The notes under the pieces were generated by a model. The model had not been told where the DNA came from. It saw only the letters and a list, made by a program, of their open reading frames with translations, and searched no databases. 64,000 bases of DNA from Loxodes magnus (Eukaryota > Ciliophora > Karyorelictea > Loxodida > Loxodidae): NCBI GenBank assembly GCA_946699065.1, contig CAMPDV010000252.1, forward strand, positions 310,001 to 374,000, read 5' to 3'. The translations under genes were made by a program, and so were the position numbers. Shown here one piece after another: positions 22,505 through 34,740 of the stretch (positions are counted from its first letter, which is position 1; every line of letters starts with the position of its first letter).

Positions 22505-25500
22505 ACATGAAAATAATCATCAAATAGTAATTTACTTTTTCTTATGCTAATATTTAGCTAAGCATTTTATGTTAAATGCTTATATCTGATAATAAATAAT
22601 TATTTTTTTAAATAAATACTTCATTTAATAACAAAATACGCATGACATATTTATACTTTTAGTTCAATAATTTTAAATAATTTTTATAAATGATTTAAAG
22701 TTGAAAGATTTGAATAGTATAAAATAAAAGGAAAAAAGAGCAGATTATTAATATATTTTACTAGAACTAAACATTATTTTTGAATAATTAGTCATTCAAA
22801 AGATGTCTTTAATTGGTGCATAAAATAAATTAAATTAATAAGAGTGTAGATTACAAAAATTGTGTTTTATTAGATTTAGAATAGAAAATTTAACTTTTTT
22901 GGCTAAGTTGACTTTATTGGATAAAATGAAACTATAAGTAAAAAATAAAATTATTGGATTTCTATTAAATTTAAAACTCCTAGAAATTGAAAGTTTGATA
23001 AACTTAACAAAAAAATTAATCCTTGCATAAATAATTAAGTAAAGGTAAAAAAAATCATTAATACTTATAAGAACTGCTTTAATTATTTAAAGCACAAGTA
23101 AAAAGCTTTTAAATAAACAGAATTAATTAAATAAAGGAGTTACATGAAACTATAGTTCGAAAATTTCAAATTTAGATTATAGGATAAGAATTAAAGCAAT
23201 ATCTCAATTATTATAAGGTATAAATAAAAAAATTCAATAATAGATTTAAATTATTTTTTATGAGACCATAAATACAATAACGGATACTAAATAAAAATCT
23301 AAAACATAATTGATAAAAATATGTACTTAAATATAACATAAAAAGTAAATCAAAAGTACATCAAATATATAGGAATGCAAAAATAATTTGAAATTCATAA
23401 AATCGGAACCTATAAAAATTAATCCAATCTAATTATTTAATAATAATAATAGATATAAAATTTTAAATATTGATACATAATGAATAGTTACATGAATGTA
23501 ATTTACAAATTATGTTTAAATAAAGCTTTAGATTTCATCTAATTATCAATTAGAATAACTTAGAGGAAAGATAAAATTGGAAAAAGATTTTAAGATAAAA
23601 TTTATAGATTAATATACGAACAATAAATTGAAAGATAATCTATACCGAAAAAAATCTAAAAAATTTTTATAAAATTTACATATTAGGAATTCATAATACC
23701 TTTAGAAAAAAATTGTAAGAAGTAAAATAAAATAATTAAAAAAGTTACTTTTAAGATCCAGAAGTAAAAATGAATAACTTTTACCAAAAAAGCAATAGAA
23801 ATAAATCTATTAATGAATAAATAGATATTTATGGATGATAAAAAAAGGTTAAATTAAGTTTATAGTCTTAGAAGAGAACTTCACATCTAAGTTAAATCCG
23901 CTCTCTCCTAAGCTAAAACAGCAAAGATTAAGAGTAGAAATATTAGAAAAAATGTTAGATAAATTGATTTAATAACTAGATCTATGATTTTCAGTCATAC
24001 AAGAAACTCTTGATAAGCTTTGAGAGTAAATAGTAACTAAATTTGAAGATATTGAAAAACAATTCGATGAAATTCCTCAATTATTTGAATTCCAATTCTC
24101 TTGATTAAATATGAAATAAAAGAACTTTTAGTTAAGTAAGAATAATAACAACTAGCAGTTTAAAAATCCCAAGATTAGTAATTAAGCATTTCAATGGAAA
24201 TCGAACACGAATAATAATAATAAGAGACAAATAAGATAAATTATTATCGTAGAAAGATCAGGTACTATATTCATCAGAAAAATCACGGCTGAAAATAGTG
24301 TTGAAAGAAAAATGAAATAGAAAGAATTAATAAGAAATAAATATATGACATGCTTTTCAGCATTTGAACAATAAAAACAGGCTGAATGTATAGAAAGAAA
24401 TTTAGCGACTAAAAACTTCAAGAATAAATAATAATTTAAATATAAACTAGAAGGACAAAATGTTTTTGGGTGGAAGATAAGAATGATGGACTAACGAAGT
24501 CATATGCCATCCTTTAGTTCTTATTATATATTTGATATCCTTTACTGCACTGATTATACAAAGGATTCCTAAGATTATTGCTATTAACCTTATTAAGATA
24601 ATTAGTCGATTAATTTAGGTTTATATTCTTACTTTTTAAAATATTCGTCAATAGAGGACTATTATTTCTTAGGTGCCTTTTTTCTTATAATAAATGCACA
24701 TTTATTTATTTTTAGATCAAAAAATGGATAAAATTATTTTAAAATAGAATTAAATAATCTTAATAATTTAAATTCTCCATAGCCAAATATTGTTTGGTAT
24801 TTAAAAAATTGTAATTGTTTAGTCTACCATTTAGTTAAGAAGAAAATTAAAATTTAATTATGAAATTTAAATAAAAATTGCTAAAGACAAACTAATAAGC
24901 TAATAAAAGGTAAATTTAAAATATTAGGAATAAATTTTATATAATTATAATTAAAAAACTTATAAAGTGCAGAAAAATATTAGAATTGGAAATTATTTAT
25001 GTAAAATAGAAAAATAAATATTTAAGTTCTAAATCTAAATTATATTTCCTTAAAAATATTTTCAATATTTTTCCGTTAAAAAATTTATTGCACATTTTTT
25101 TTGAAAGAATCATTAAAGACAGTAAAAGCATAAATAATTAAACTGCAAATAATGCTTCTTCTTTTAAAAGAGTAAATTTTATTTTACTATAGGAAAATAA
25201 TCAAAACTCTTGAATAAAAATTAAATCTTGTTTATTAATCGATTTATCATTCTTTTTTTACTATATGCTTATATAAGAAGAAAATTGTTAGAAAAAGCAT
25301 AGAATAACTATAATTAGTTAGAGAAGTAATAGTAGACAATATAAGTATAATAGATAAAACAAAAAGATTATATATTTAATAATAAAATAAATTGAAAATA
25401 ACTAAGATCTTTGAGGTTAAAAATAGTACTTGCTTATGAATTTTTGGTAATGTCTTACTATAAATATTTCTTAAATATACTTTATTTAGTAAGTTTCTTT

Positions 25501-25560
25501 TTCATTTCCGAAAATGTAGATAGATATCTTGCTTTAACTTGATAGAATTAGCATTTTACT
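22505..25560 (-). repeat. right arm of inverted repeat 1 (partner 2,955-5,590)
   Basis: Collinear reverse-complement match to 2.96-5.59 kb. A partial third copy, in direct orientation to this arm, lies at about 51,430-52,190; both share TAAATTGAAAATAACTAA and then TTTGCTAATGAATTT-like blocks. Within this arm, 23.87-24.57 kb is a plus-strand gag-like insertion not found in the partner. Confidence 0.8.
23874..24572 (+). pseudogene. gag-like ORF nested in inverted repeat arm
   Basis: About 230 codons open with UAR as Gln and only three TGAs. It contains Asn/Gln and coiled-coil stretches such as V-E-I-L-E-K-M-L-D-K-L-I-Q-Q-L and F-E-D-I-E-K-Q-F-D-E-I. Y-M-T-C-F-S-A-F-E-Q-Q-K-Q-A-E-C (about 24,345-24,395) could be a decayed zinc knuckle with one residue lost. 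No ATG suits the start. The TGAs precede residues such as F-S-V-I and E-Q-I-V. The copy is on the strand opposite to the arm that carries it. Confidence 0.45.
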
Positions 25561-26159
25561 TAAATTAAGGAATAAATACCGAATTTCAAAGATTTATTTA
25601 AATCTTAAAAGGTAATAAATAATTAAATAGATGAAAATCCTTTTAACTAATAAATTCTAGCTTAAGAAAATGTAATAAAATAATAATCTAATACAATAAT
25701 AAATTAGAATCTATGAATATAACTTACTTTTTACTCTCAAAATTATAAAGATAAACATTCTTAGACTACTTAAAATACCTAAAAGTCAATGCTTTCAAAT
25801 ATTAATTTTTCTGAATTAAATATAAAATATATAAATAAACTATCTTTTATAATTATAAATATACTAAATTTACAATTACGGGAGAAGTAAAACATTAGAT
25901 GTTAACCTAATAAATTTTAAGCAAAGCTAGAAAAAATTAGAAATGACAATAACTTAAGTCAATAATTACTTTTTTGCTGAAAGAATATTAAAAAAATGTA
26001 TATTATTTTAAATTTAATAAATATCAAAATGATTGAAGTTAAAATTAATTAGAAATGAAATTTTATAAATAATTAGTTTGAAATAGAATTTGAGAAAATA
26101 ATAAAATGCTTTAAAAATAAAATAAAATAATTAAAATAATTGAAATTGTAATCTTATAA

Positions 26160-26640
26160 TTTTTGCATGGATCTTAAAGATCGACATTATCCTATTGATA
26201 ATTCCTATTGTATGTGAGGGGAGTATGAGACTTTAGAACATTTCTTTAAATGCATATACTATTCTAATATAAGGGATTGACTATCGGAAAAGATCGGGAA
26301 TTATGACTTTAGGCGTCTCATACTATATGATAAAGAATATATAAACTTATTTTCAAGGTTTAAATTTGGATTATTTAGAGTTATAAATCAAAATATTTCA
26401 CAAGAAACTAATGGCAAGAAGACTCGAGATTTTAGAAATGGAGGAAGCAAAAAAGGAAAAAGTTAAAGATTAGTCGAAACAAGGAGTCTTAAAGAAAAAT
26501 GATGAGATCAAGACAAGATTAAAAATAATTTAAAACATTTACTAACTTCTATAATCGAAGGAAATCACTCTTGTAATTAAAGATGACAACCAACTTTTTA
26601 GTTTTAATCCATTTATATAACTGAAATTGAATTTAAGGTA
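26160..26640 (+). pseudogene. 5'-truncated LINE reverse-transcriptase tail
   Basis: The frame (UAR as Gln) reads Y-C-M-[TGA]-G-E-Y-E-T-L-E-H-F-F-K-C (26,206-26,253). This is the C-terminal CCHC motif of LINE reverse transcriptases, with the second Cys now TGA. It is followed by S-E-K-I-G-N-Y-D-F. An acidic Lys-rich tail (R-R-L-E-I-L-E-M-E-E-A-K-K) and I-I-E-G-N-H-S follow. The reverse complement of 7,080-7,455 matches at about 85% or better by eye. Homology starts abruptly near 26,160, and the partner arm lacks this piece, as expected for a 5'-truncated insertion. A one-base difference from the 7.2-kb copy shifts the tail frame. Confidence 0.6.
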
Positions 26641-27297
26641 TTAAATCATTAATAAGATCAATAAAAATGTATTAAAGTAAATAAGATTATAAATCAAAAT
26701 ATTCATAAACTATGCAGTTTTAACTAAATAATTTATAAATTAAATATTCTATTTGATTTTCCTAAAAGTAAAATAATGCTAAAATATGAACCTTGATTAA
26801 TATTTGCAAATGTAAAACTTTAATAAAATGGAGTTCCAATAAGAAAAAAGTTAATTTTTGGATAAAATTAAAATTTATCTAAAGTTTATGTTAAATTATT
26901 TAAAATAGTTAAATCTGAAAAAATAATAATTTTGATGATAAACAAATTTATTTTTAATCAAAAATATACTTATTTAATCGAACTAAAATAACAGAAATTT
27001 TAATTTAATTAATTTTTAATTTATTAAAATATTAATTTCTTTTTAGATTTTTTGCTTGATTCTTTAATTTTATGATGGGAATAATTTATGTGAAAAGATG
27101 AATATTTTGAAATAAACTAGAAACTCAATCATGTTTAAAATGTAAAAATTACTTAAGTTTAGAAAATGAAATTAATTAAAAAATTTAAATAAAGATACCT
27201 TATATTATAAATATTGTAATTTTTGGTAATTTAATTTTTTTTTAAATCTATTATAGAATTTTAATAATAATACTATAATTTAATGTTTTCCATTTTA

Positions 27298-27311
27298 GGG
27301 ATTTTCAACCC
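27298..27311 (-). other. conserved 3'-terminal hairpin, GGG/CCC version
   Basis: GGG-ATTTTCAA-CCC. The loop is the same as in the 49.88- and 54.48-kb hairpins, with both stem strands changed together. Confidence 0.55.
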
Positions 27312-27800
27312 CGTCAGGAGAACATCAGTTCATGCGACACACTGTTAAATATTAAAGTTTGGGTTGTCCAATTTTAGCGAGATTGGAAACTCGGCTTCTT
27401 CAGGTTTTTTTTTCTTTTACTTGATTTGATTCCATCTTTATCTTGTATATTGAACCATCCGGATTACAATACTTTCTTTTCATTCTGAATTCTTCTTTTT
27501 CTTCTTTTTTTGCTCTTTTATCCAATAGTTTCTTTATTTCTATTAAAATTTCCAACACTTCCAATAAAGATGTCATACGCTTCCACAGCAGAAACATTTC
27601 TTTTTGATTTTTTATTATTTTCCTTGTTATTTTTGCTCTTTTTAGACTTTGATTTTCATTTAAATAGTTCCAATTTCGCTTTACTCTTTCTTAATTGTTT
27701 TCAATTTCTCTTCTATAGAATTTTAATGAAAGTTAATTTAATTCTTAATTATTTTTCATTTAATTTTAAGCTAATTCATAATATGCTGAAATTTATATTT
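27298..27800 (-). mobile_element. short retroelement copy with intact zinc knuckle
   Basis: On the minus strand the knuckle reads C-F-C-C-G-S-V-[TGA]-H-L-Y-W-K-C (27,596-27,555), perfect CX2CX4HX4C spacing. W-K-F follows, as in the 28.4-kb copy (Y-W-K-F). The TGA directly before His is shared with the copies at 15.70 and 54.30 kb. N-Y-W-I-K-E-Q-K-K follows in the same frame. P-D-G-S-I-Y-K-I-K (about 27,465-27,440) is in another frame and matches P-D-G-S-Q-Y-T at 47.85 kb. The frame 27,400-27,597, open under the standard code, includes that last motif but crosses the knuckle out of phase. The element splits the right arm of inverted repeat 2. Confidence 0.6.
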
Positions 27801-28224
27801 TGATTCTATTAGTAAGTTAATATTCTAAGTTAGAATGTAATTTATAAATTTGAAAAGTATAGAAATACAAAATGCTAGCAAATATATAAAAATCTTAAAA
27901 AATATCAAATAATATAATTAAAAAAGTATATAAAAAATTAATTTTTTGAAGTAGATTATTATTAATTTTATAAATGACAAATATTAAATTACAATAACTT
28001 AGCTTAAAAGTTAAAATACTAATTCATCAATTTAATAATCTGCAAATAATTATTATAGTGATAACTTGTTTTTATTAAGATTCAGTTCTCAATTTTAAAA
28101 TTCTGATAAAGGAAAAATTTAATGATTTTATAATATTGGGTAGTGTAAAGCAAAAATAAAAAATTCATACAATAAAATAAATTTTAATTTAAATAATAAA
28201 TAATTAAAAATAGTTTTGCAGTAG

Positions 28225-28985
28225 TTCATAACCGCTGCTCAAAGAAGTTTATAAATTTGTGAGAAGGACGCTCTTGAATATCTAAAGTTTTCTTCTTTAA
28301 GGTCCTGCTTTTTATTATCACAGCAGTTTTTAATTTTCTTTTCTTCTATGGATTTATCTTTCTTGATTTTAATAAAGTTGTTCTCTTTTTCTTTTTTTCC
28401 TAGATTCAATCATGTCTTTTAAATTTTAAGAATTTCCAGTAATTTCTATATAAATATTATTAGCTACTACAGTAGTAGCAACGTTTTCTTTTCCTTATTT
28501 TCATTTTTCACTATTATTATTCATTGTTTTCTTTTTCTATTTCCATGTTTTTAAGTTAGGAGTTAATGTTTTAACTTTGAAGAATGTTTTCAAGGTGTTA
28601 ATTTTAGTCCTATATCCTTTAGACTTGAGAGTTTGTCTGGCTCAGCTGTTCACGTTGATAGTTTCAGAGTGCGCTGAATGCTCTTTCCTAGTTGTTCAAT
28701 CTTAGGTCAATAGAATCTTAGAATCCTCCAGTCATTAATTCTGTCAGCTTGGCGTTCTCCTTTCGAAGCTTTTTAACCTCTTCTTGGAGGTTAAGCACTA
28801 CCTTTATAAGCTGTTTATAGCTTATCTATTGTTATATGTTGAATTCTGATACTTCTTGCTGTATGTTTCTTAAAAATCTTATTAAATTTTAGTTTCTTAT
28901 TTTGAAGGAGAACACATTATTTTTCTTGGCTTTACTGGTTTCTATTTGTTCCCTTCTGATTCTTCTTAATTTTTACCAATCTAAA
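28225..28985 (-). pseudogene. gag-like protein with coiled coil and zinc knuckle
   Basis: One minus-strand frame (UAR as Gln) runs about 250 codons with only three internal TGAs, ending at TGA near 28,228. It has a basic N-terminal part, then the coil Y-K-Q-L-I-K-V-V-L-N-L-Q-E-E-V-K-K-L (about 28,825-28,770), then a Gln/Asn-rich coil. The knuckle C-Y-Y-C-S-S-Q-Q-Y-L-Y-R-N-Y (28,480-28,439) has His and the last Cys changed to Tyr by single transitions. A long basic tail follows. It aligns with the 12.3-13.1-kb copy in the other arm. No ATG is present at the start. Probably the longest continuous gag-like reading in the window. Confidence 0.65.
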
Positions 28986-29900
28986 TTTATTTAGTAAAAA
29001 CCCGGGTTTAATTTTTTTTAAATAAATTTTAAATTTAAATATAATTTTCATAAATAAAAATAAAACAAAGCATTAAAGATCATATTATTAAAATTAAATT
29101 AAAGCATTATCAAAATAAATTTAAAGAGATGCTTATATTAATAAAAAATATAGAAGTTTAGAGTGAAGTTTTTTAATATTAGAACAAAAATAAAATATTT
29201 AACGAGTATTTTTAAATGGTGATAAGATTTTTAAAAATAGGCTTTCATTTAATTTCTAAAACTATATATCTTTAATTTCTTTGTAATTTATCTATTTATA
29301 AACACTATTTAGCAATCTAAATACTAGATTTAAATTACTATTTCTAATTGCATTATTCAGATTACACTGGGTTTATTTTAAAAAATTTCTAAAAATTGTT
29401 AATTTATATTTTATAAAGCCCTAATTTTTTATTTAGAAATGCTTATTTATAATTTTGCTAGTTTGAATATTAAAACTATATCTCTTATTCTTTTATTTTT
29501 AAATTTTTATAATTAAAAATAACAAAAATTTCCAATAGGTAATAATAAAGATACCTCAAGTATTATTTTTATAAAAAAGTTAAAATTTCAATTCATAAAT
29601 TTCAATTATATGCAATCTTTTTGTGTATAAATAGTTTGCTAATATAATACAATTAAACAACTAAAATTAATCTAATATTATTAAAGTAAAATTTGTTTAA
29701 AAATGTAACTTCAAACAAAGATAAAAATGATAAGAAGAAAATTAGATTAAGAAAATGAATTTGAGCAATATTTTGAGTTTAGATTAAACATAATTTAAAT
29801 ATATTAAATATTTAAATCCATTTAGATGTATAAAAAAGTATTTTAAAACTTAAAACATTTGTACCTTGAAATGTTATTTAACTATTAAAATATTTTATGA
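28986..29900. other. A+T-rich stretch, probable extra sequence in the right arm
   Basis: The left arm has nothing of similar length between its gag-like ORF and the opposite-strand ORF, so this looks like added sequence. No coding signal seen. Confidence 0.35.
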
Positions 29901-29904
29901 CTAT

Positions 29905-30330
29905 AATACGATTCGTATTTGTCAATTGCCGCAATAAAATTAGAATTAAAAAAATGTTTCTAAAATCCTTTTCCTTTCATTTTAATAATCTTAATATCTC
30001 CTACATTTATTATTTTCCTTTGACCTATGTTTAATTAAAAGGAATTAAGGCAATTACCTTTATTGTCTTTTATGGAGAAAGAAATAGCATAAGGGAATTA
30101 AAGTTAGATTTAAAATTGATCGCAGCCCATTTTATAAATTCAAAGAATAGGGCTTATTAAATTTTGTCCTTCAAATTACTTATTTTAGTTAAAAGACTTA
30201 ATTAAAACTTTACATCATATTTCATTGACCCATTTTTTAACTAAATTTACTTCAAAACAAATGATAAATTAAACCATTCATTTATGTAAATTTATTACTT
30301 TTAACAAATCATAATAATATCAAAGCATTA
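29905..30330 (+). pseudogene. ORF opposite the gag-like gene, unknown family
   Basis: A plus-strand frame (UAR as Gln) is open for about 135 codons and protein-like: P-L-T-Y-V-Q-L-K-G-I-K-A, then I-V-F-Y-G-E-R-N-S-I-R-E-L-K-L-D, then I-N-S-K-N-R-A-Y-Q-I-L-S-F-K. The left arm keeps a diverged minus-strand equivalent at 12,060-12,245, mostly with conservative changes. It is divergent from the gag-like ORF at 28.2-29.0 kb. A weakly similar ORF stands in the same place, upstream and opposite, near the 46.2-kb gag-like gene. I do not recognise the family. Confidence 0.45.
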
Positions 30331-31270
30331 TTAAAAAGTTATTTATCTTTAAAGCATTAAATTAGATTCATTTATTAAAGTAAAGTTCTTCAATTTTCAA
30401 TTTTTAGATAAAAAAATTAAAAAATAGATAAAAATTTAGTATTAGCATACCTGAATATTTCAAATTTAGATAACATAATACTGATTTATTTTCCCATTGT
30501 TATTAATTATAATTTTAAATATATTAGCTTATTTAATATTTATTATACTTTAGATAATTTTTGAATTAAATTAGTATTTTTAAGTCTTTAATTGTAAGAA
30601 TTGCTGCCTTCAATAAATAAGCTAATTTGTATTTATTAAATTGTTTGCAAATATCTCTTTGCTCTAATGAATAATCAATCTCTCTTTCTTTCTTATTGTA
30701 TTTTACATCTTACTTTTAAGATTTAAACATTTGAATCAATTTAAGTCTTATAGACTTTGACATTATGCGAAATATTTTTATTATAAGAATAAATATTTAA
30801 TTAAGAGCTTAAAATAAAGTTAATATATTACCTTAATCATAAAGTATAATATGCTTTATATCGTAATTCTAATTCTTTTACTATGGTAAATTCACAATAT
30901 TGAAAATCATATGAATTTTAATAATTCAGTTTATAATTTATAACCCTAATTTTAATTATATTGTACTAAATCCTTACTTTATAAAATTACATGCTAATTA
31001 ATTCCCAACTATTTATTAGTAAAGAAAAATAAAATTTAGTAAGAATAAGTTAATTTTGTTTGGTTTATTCCTATTAAAAATTAGTTCTTATTTAATAAAA
31101 TTTTACAAATATCGAAGTCTTTTTATTAAAAAAGTTTTTTTCTTTTAAGCTTTAGTTATATTATAATTCTTTAATCAAAATAGCTATTTTTTAAATTTAT
31201 TAACTTTTATTCTCTATACTTATCGTTGAATAATAATCCTTATTTTATAATCTTAACTTTTTCTTTATTT

Positions 31271-31597
31271 ATTTTAATTCATAATAAAATGTTTTTAGAT
31301 GTTCAAAATAAAGAGAATTTATCAATATAATTTTATAAGTAATCTAAAATATCTTAGCAGCAATATTTTAATATACATATTTCTCAAATTTGCGAATAGG
31401 TATTTTTTATTCTATTAATGTAAATTTTTTTATTATTAGAAATATAACTTTTCAAATTTTAATTTTTCTTGCCTTTTCAAATCAACAATCTTTATTTTTT
31501 TCAATCTATGAACATAAACTTAACAATAAAAAAGCATTATAAAAATAAAAAAATTATAAGAACAATAATAATAGGATATTAAGTTTAGCAATTTTCA
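31271..31597. other. A+T-rich stretch, nothing recognised
   Basis: No coding signal; similarity to the region before 11.04 kb is too weak to claim. Confidence 0.4.
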
Positions 31598-31610
31598 AGG
31601 ATTTTCTCCT
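31598..31610 (-). other. conserved 3'-terminal hairpin, AGG/CCT version
   Basis: AGG-ATTTTCT-CCT, followed on the minus strand by TTGAAAATTGCTAAAC. The last ten bases equal those after the 54.48-kb hairpin. Confidence 0.45.
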
Positions 31611-32105
31611 CTTCATGCTGGAAATCAGATTGCTCCGGTATTTAAAAGTCTTTGCTCCTCTCTCCTCCCATCGCTATTGTCATTCCGATTCTATTTTTAT
31701 TTCCAGTCAGATTTTCTCTTGTAGATGAAACCTAATTCATTTAAGCTCAATTTATCTCTGATTTGTATCTACTACATTTTTTTCTTCCTCTGCTGTGCTT
31801 GTATTCTTCTATATTTATTCCACTACTACGTCTCGAAATTTTTGAATTTCTTGCACCATCTTCACAAGTATTTTGTCGAATTGCTGTAGTAACAATTCTT
31901 CTCTACTTTTTGTGGTTGTATCTCAATCTTCCTGTTGGTCTTTTCGATCATCATTAAGTAGCCCATTTGTTCGTCTAGTTTCTTTTTTAATTTTACCAGT
32001 CTATCTCACAGATCAGATTGTTTCTGAAGCTAATTTTAGGATTAGTTATTCTGGTCTTAGGATATGTTTCAGAAAGCGCTTAGTTCTCTTTTTATGACAA
32101 AAATC
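31598..32105 (-). mobile_element. gag-like element copy with zinc knuckle
   Basis: On the minus strand R-F-L-K-H-I-L-R-P-E-Q (about 32,072-32,040) matches the 6.7- and 18.0-kb copies. A short coil (L-V-K-L-K-K-K-L-D-E-Q) follows in another frame. The knuckle C-Y-Y-S-N-S-T-K-Y-L-[TGA]-R-W-C (31,894-31,853) has correct spacing, with Cys2 changed to Ser and His to Tyr. The TGA is at the same place as in the 18.22- and 46.67-kb copies. G-F-I-Y-K-R-K-S-D-W comes later in the same frame. The 3' end, AATTGCTAAAC beyond an AGG/CCT hairpin, matches the end of the 54.5-kb element. The plus-strand frames seen here under the standard code are antisense to this. Confidence 0.6.
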
Positions 32106-34029
32106 TGGATTCTATTCTTTCCACTAGGTTGAGTAAAAAATTATAAGAAAATAATTAAATTAATAATACAAAATTATGAATATGATAAAAATAAAAAAAT
32201 TACTAGTATTTATGTAACTTTAAACATATGAAACTGATTTTTTTATTTTTGTTCTAATTTTTTTAAGCAAAAACATTTAATAACTGAATAATATTTTTGA
32301 TTTTATATTTAAAGCTAAAATTAAAAAATTGATTACTTTTATAATTCAATTTTAATTTAAAATGCAAAATAAACAAACTTCTTAAAAATATTTAATAAGA
32401 CTTTGAAATAATTTTTTCTTATTCAAATTACTATTGCATTTTTTAAATAAATTTATATAATTTTAAGTTAATTTTTGATCAATTTATAAGAATTTTATTT
32501 TATACTTTATTTCTATTTTCAATCCTTTTTTTTGTTGATAATTGAATTAAGAAAGAGTAAATCTGATTATCAGATTTTATATATTTTCTAGTTATTATAT
32601 CTATTAATAAATTAATTTATTCATTATTTATCTATCTTTGAAAATTTATTCCAGTTTATCCATTTATTTAATAATTTTCGTTATATTGATATTTATTTTC
32701 TAAAATAACTCTAGTCATTTCACATTTTTTAAGTTTTTAAAAGTCATCCTTGTGACTTTGATTCATCTCAGTAATTCCATTTTAAATAGATATTTATTTA
32801 AAAGGGATTTTATAATGTTTCTACTTAATAATTTTAATATATACCATTAATTCTTAAATAAATTTCCATTTTTCGTTATATATTTTCATATTTTATTTCT
32901 ATCTTCACTCTACAATTCCTCAAAATATCCTTCATTGATTCTATTAAATTTAAGTTTTATTTTTGAGAATTAATTCATCTAAAGGTATTCATTTTTCTAG
33001 GACTTATACTCTTAACTATTTATAGTCTTTTTATCTAAATTTGATTTTGTCATTAAATGAAAAAATATTTTATTTTACCCTATTTTCTTGATTTTATTCT
33101 TAAATTCAAAGTTTTTTTCTAATTAGAAAATTATAAATTTTTGTATTAACTTCAATAAGATACTTCATTTAATTAAAATTATCGATTAATCTTAATTATA
33201 ATTAAGCTATAACTTTTAAAGTATTTTAATATAAAATGCTTATATTAAATTTTAAGTAGAAAAACAAAAGAAATGTTTTATATGTATAAAAAATACTTAA
33301 AGCTAAAATGTTTATTGCTATTAAAAAGGAAATTTTGATACTATTTGTAGATAATTACTAAAATTTAATTTTATAATTAATATAATTTAAATTTAATTTA
33401 ACTGAATATTTTTATCATTTAAATAACCATTTTTTATAAGTAATACACTTATTTAAAGTAAGTGCTTGCAGAAAGCTTTATTTTAGCAAATTTTATTATT
33501 GAAACTAAAGAATTCAAATTAAATAAAATAATTTATTTTTTTTGAGAAAAAATGAATAATTTTTAGTATTTGAGTCATATTATATTAATATTCTAATCCT
33601 GATCAGTAGTACAAAATTAAGACAAACAATTTAAACGATAATGAAATAACAAAATTTAAATTAGGAAAAATATTATTATCAATTAATATTCATCACAAGA
33701 AAGAGAAATAAGATATTTGAGTTTAGATTTTAGGAGATAGCAACAATAATAAGAAAAAAATCTATTTAACTTTTAAAGTCAAGAAAAAAAAAAATTTAAA
33801 ATTCGTGGTTAGTCAAGTAATGGAAACAACATGTAAATTAAGTTTACTATATATTATATTTACAATCGTATCATCTTTTTCACTACATAAAAATATAATT
33901 ATTTAAACTTTTTGGTTAAAATTTGTTGTCTAGTCATATTATAAATTTTTATATACAAAGAGTTATTTCCAATCAAGAAAATAGTTATTTAAAGATTATT
34001 TAGATTTTATTTACCTTTATTTTTGTAAA
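32106..34029. other. A+T-rich stretch, nothing recognised
   Basis: No supportable gene. Around 33,600-33,830 is slightly less A+T-rich without an interpretable frame. Confidence 0.45.
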
Positions 34030-34740
34030 GCAACATACAAAATGCTTCTTTTTTTCGATGAATTGAAATCAAAATTTTATAATATTGTTATTTCATATTA
34101 TAATATGACATAGAAGAAAAATTCGCCTAAAACGGTTTTCTAACTAGCAATAAATATCTTGATTGAGATTTATTCGTTATAGGCTAATAAAAATCTACAA
34201 GATGCAATGCAACAACTAAATCAGCAAATAAGCAGACTAGATATAAAAATGATAAACTCTTAAATGACAATAAAATTCTGAATACAGAATTGAGCTTAAA
34301 AGCTTCTACACATCTATTTAATTAAAAATTCTGGGAATAGAAGATAAAATATAAGAACTTCGAAAGCTCTAATTAAATAAACCATGTATGCACTGCTGGA
34401 GATTGAAAAATCAAAATGAATTATTAATCATACATTAAAAAATTTTTAAATTAATCTAGAAACAAAAAGAAGACCAATTATGTGTTGATTCTGTAGAAGA
34501 CTAGAAAAAAAAATTTGAAATTGTAAAAAATAAACAAGATTTATTGTACGTCTAATGGTGAACTAAATAGGTAAAAATATTTAAAGTAAACAAAGAAGCT
34601 TCCTATATTTAAAAATCATTCAATTAATAAATTAAAAAATGATTGAAATTGTCTTATAGGAAAAAATAACGAAAATTAATCTATAGATCATCAAGACTTA
34701 CAAATACCCCAAAAAAAATCTGAAGGGAATATTTTTATTA
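34030..34740 (+). pseudogene. gag-like copy with zinc-knuckle remnant
   Basis: A coil-like region around 34,190-34,330 (for example L-N-Q-Q-I-S-R-L-D-I-K) is followed by sequence homologous to 9,900-10,175. The knuckle reads C-[TGA]-F-C-R-R-L-E-K-K-I-[TGA]-N-C (34,483-34,524), with exact CX2CX4-X-X4C spacing but Lys for His. The first TGA aligns with TGG in C-W-Y-C at 15.72 kb. A block at 34,600-34,700 matches 4,110-4,200. Frames are broken and no start can be fixed. Confidence 0.5.

Larger units (their letters stand above)
25620..31270 (-). repeat. right arm of inverted repeat 2 (partner 11,040-15,350)
   Basis: Collinear with the left arm when reverse-complemented, and longer because of insertions near 26.16-26.62 kb, about 27.2-27.8 kb and probably 29.0-29.9 kb. 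With the adjoining arm at 22.5-25.56 kb it forms an 8.8-kb block that may be the most complete copy of one long element. Confidence 0.75.

Noticed and set aside
27510-27803. Plus-strand 97-residue standard-code frame, and similar frames at 20,152-20,412, 24,191-24,421, 31,763-32,097, 56,939-57,172
   Set aside because: They are antisense to gag-like or RT-like copies and are hydrophobic shadows of Lys/Asn/Gln-rich coding on the other strand.
28600-32090. TGA shared in S-A-L/F-[TGA]-N at 28.65 and 32.06 kb as further evidence for recoding
   Set aside because: The 6.7- and 18.0-kb copies show the ancestral frame there is R-F-L-K/E-H-I, one base off, so the TGA is not in the true frame.
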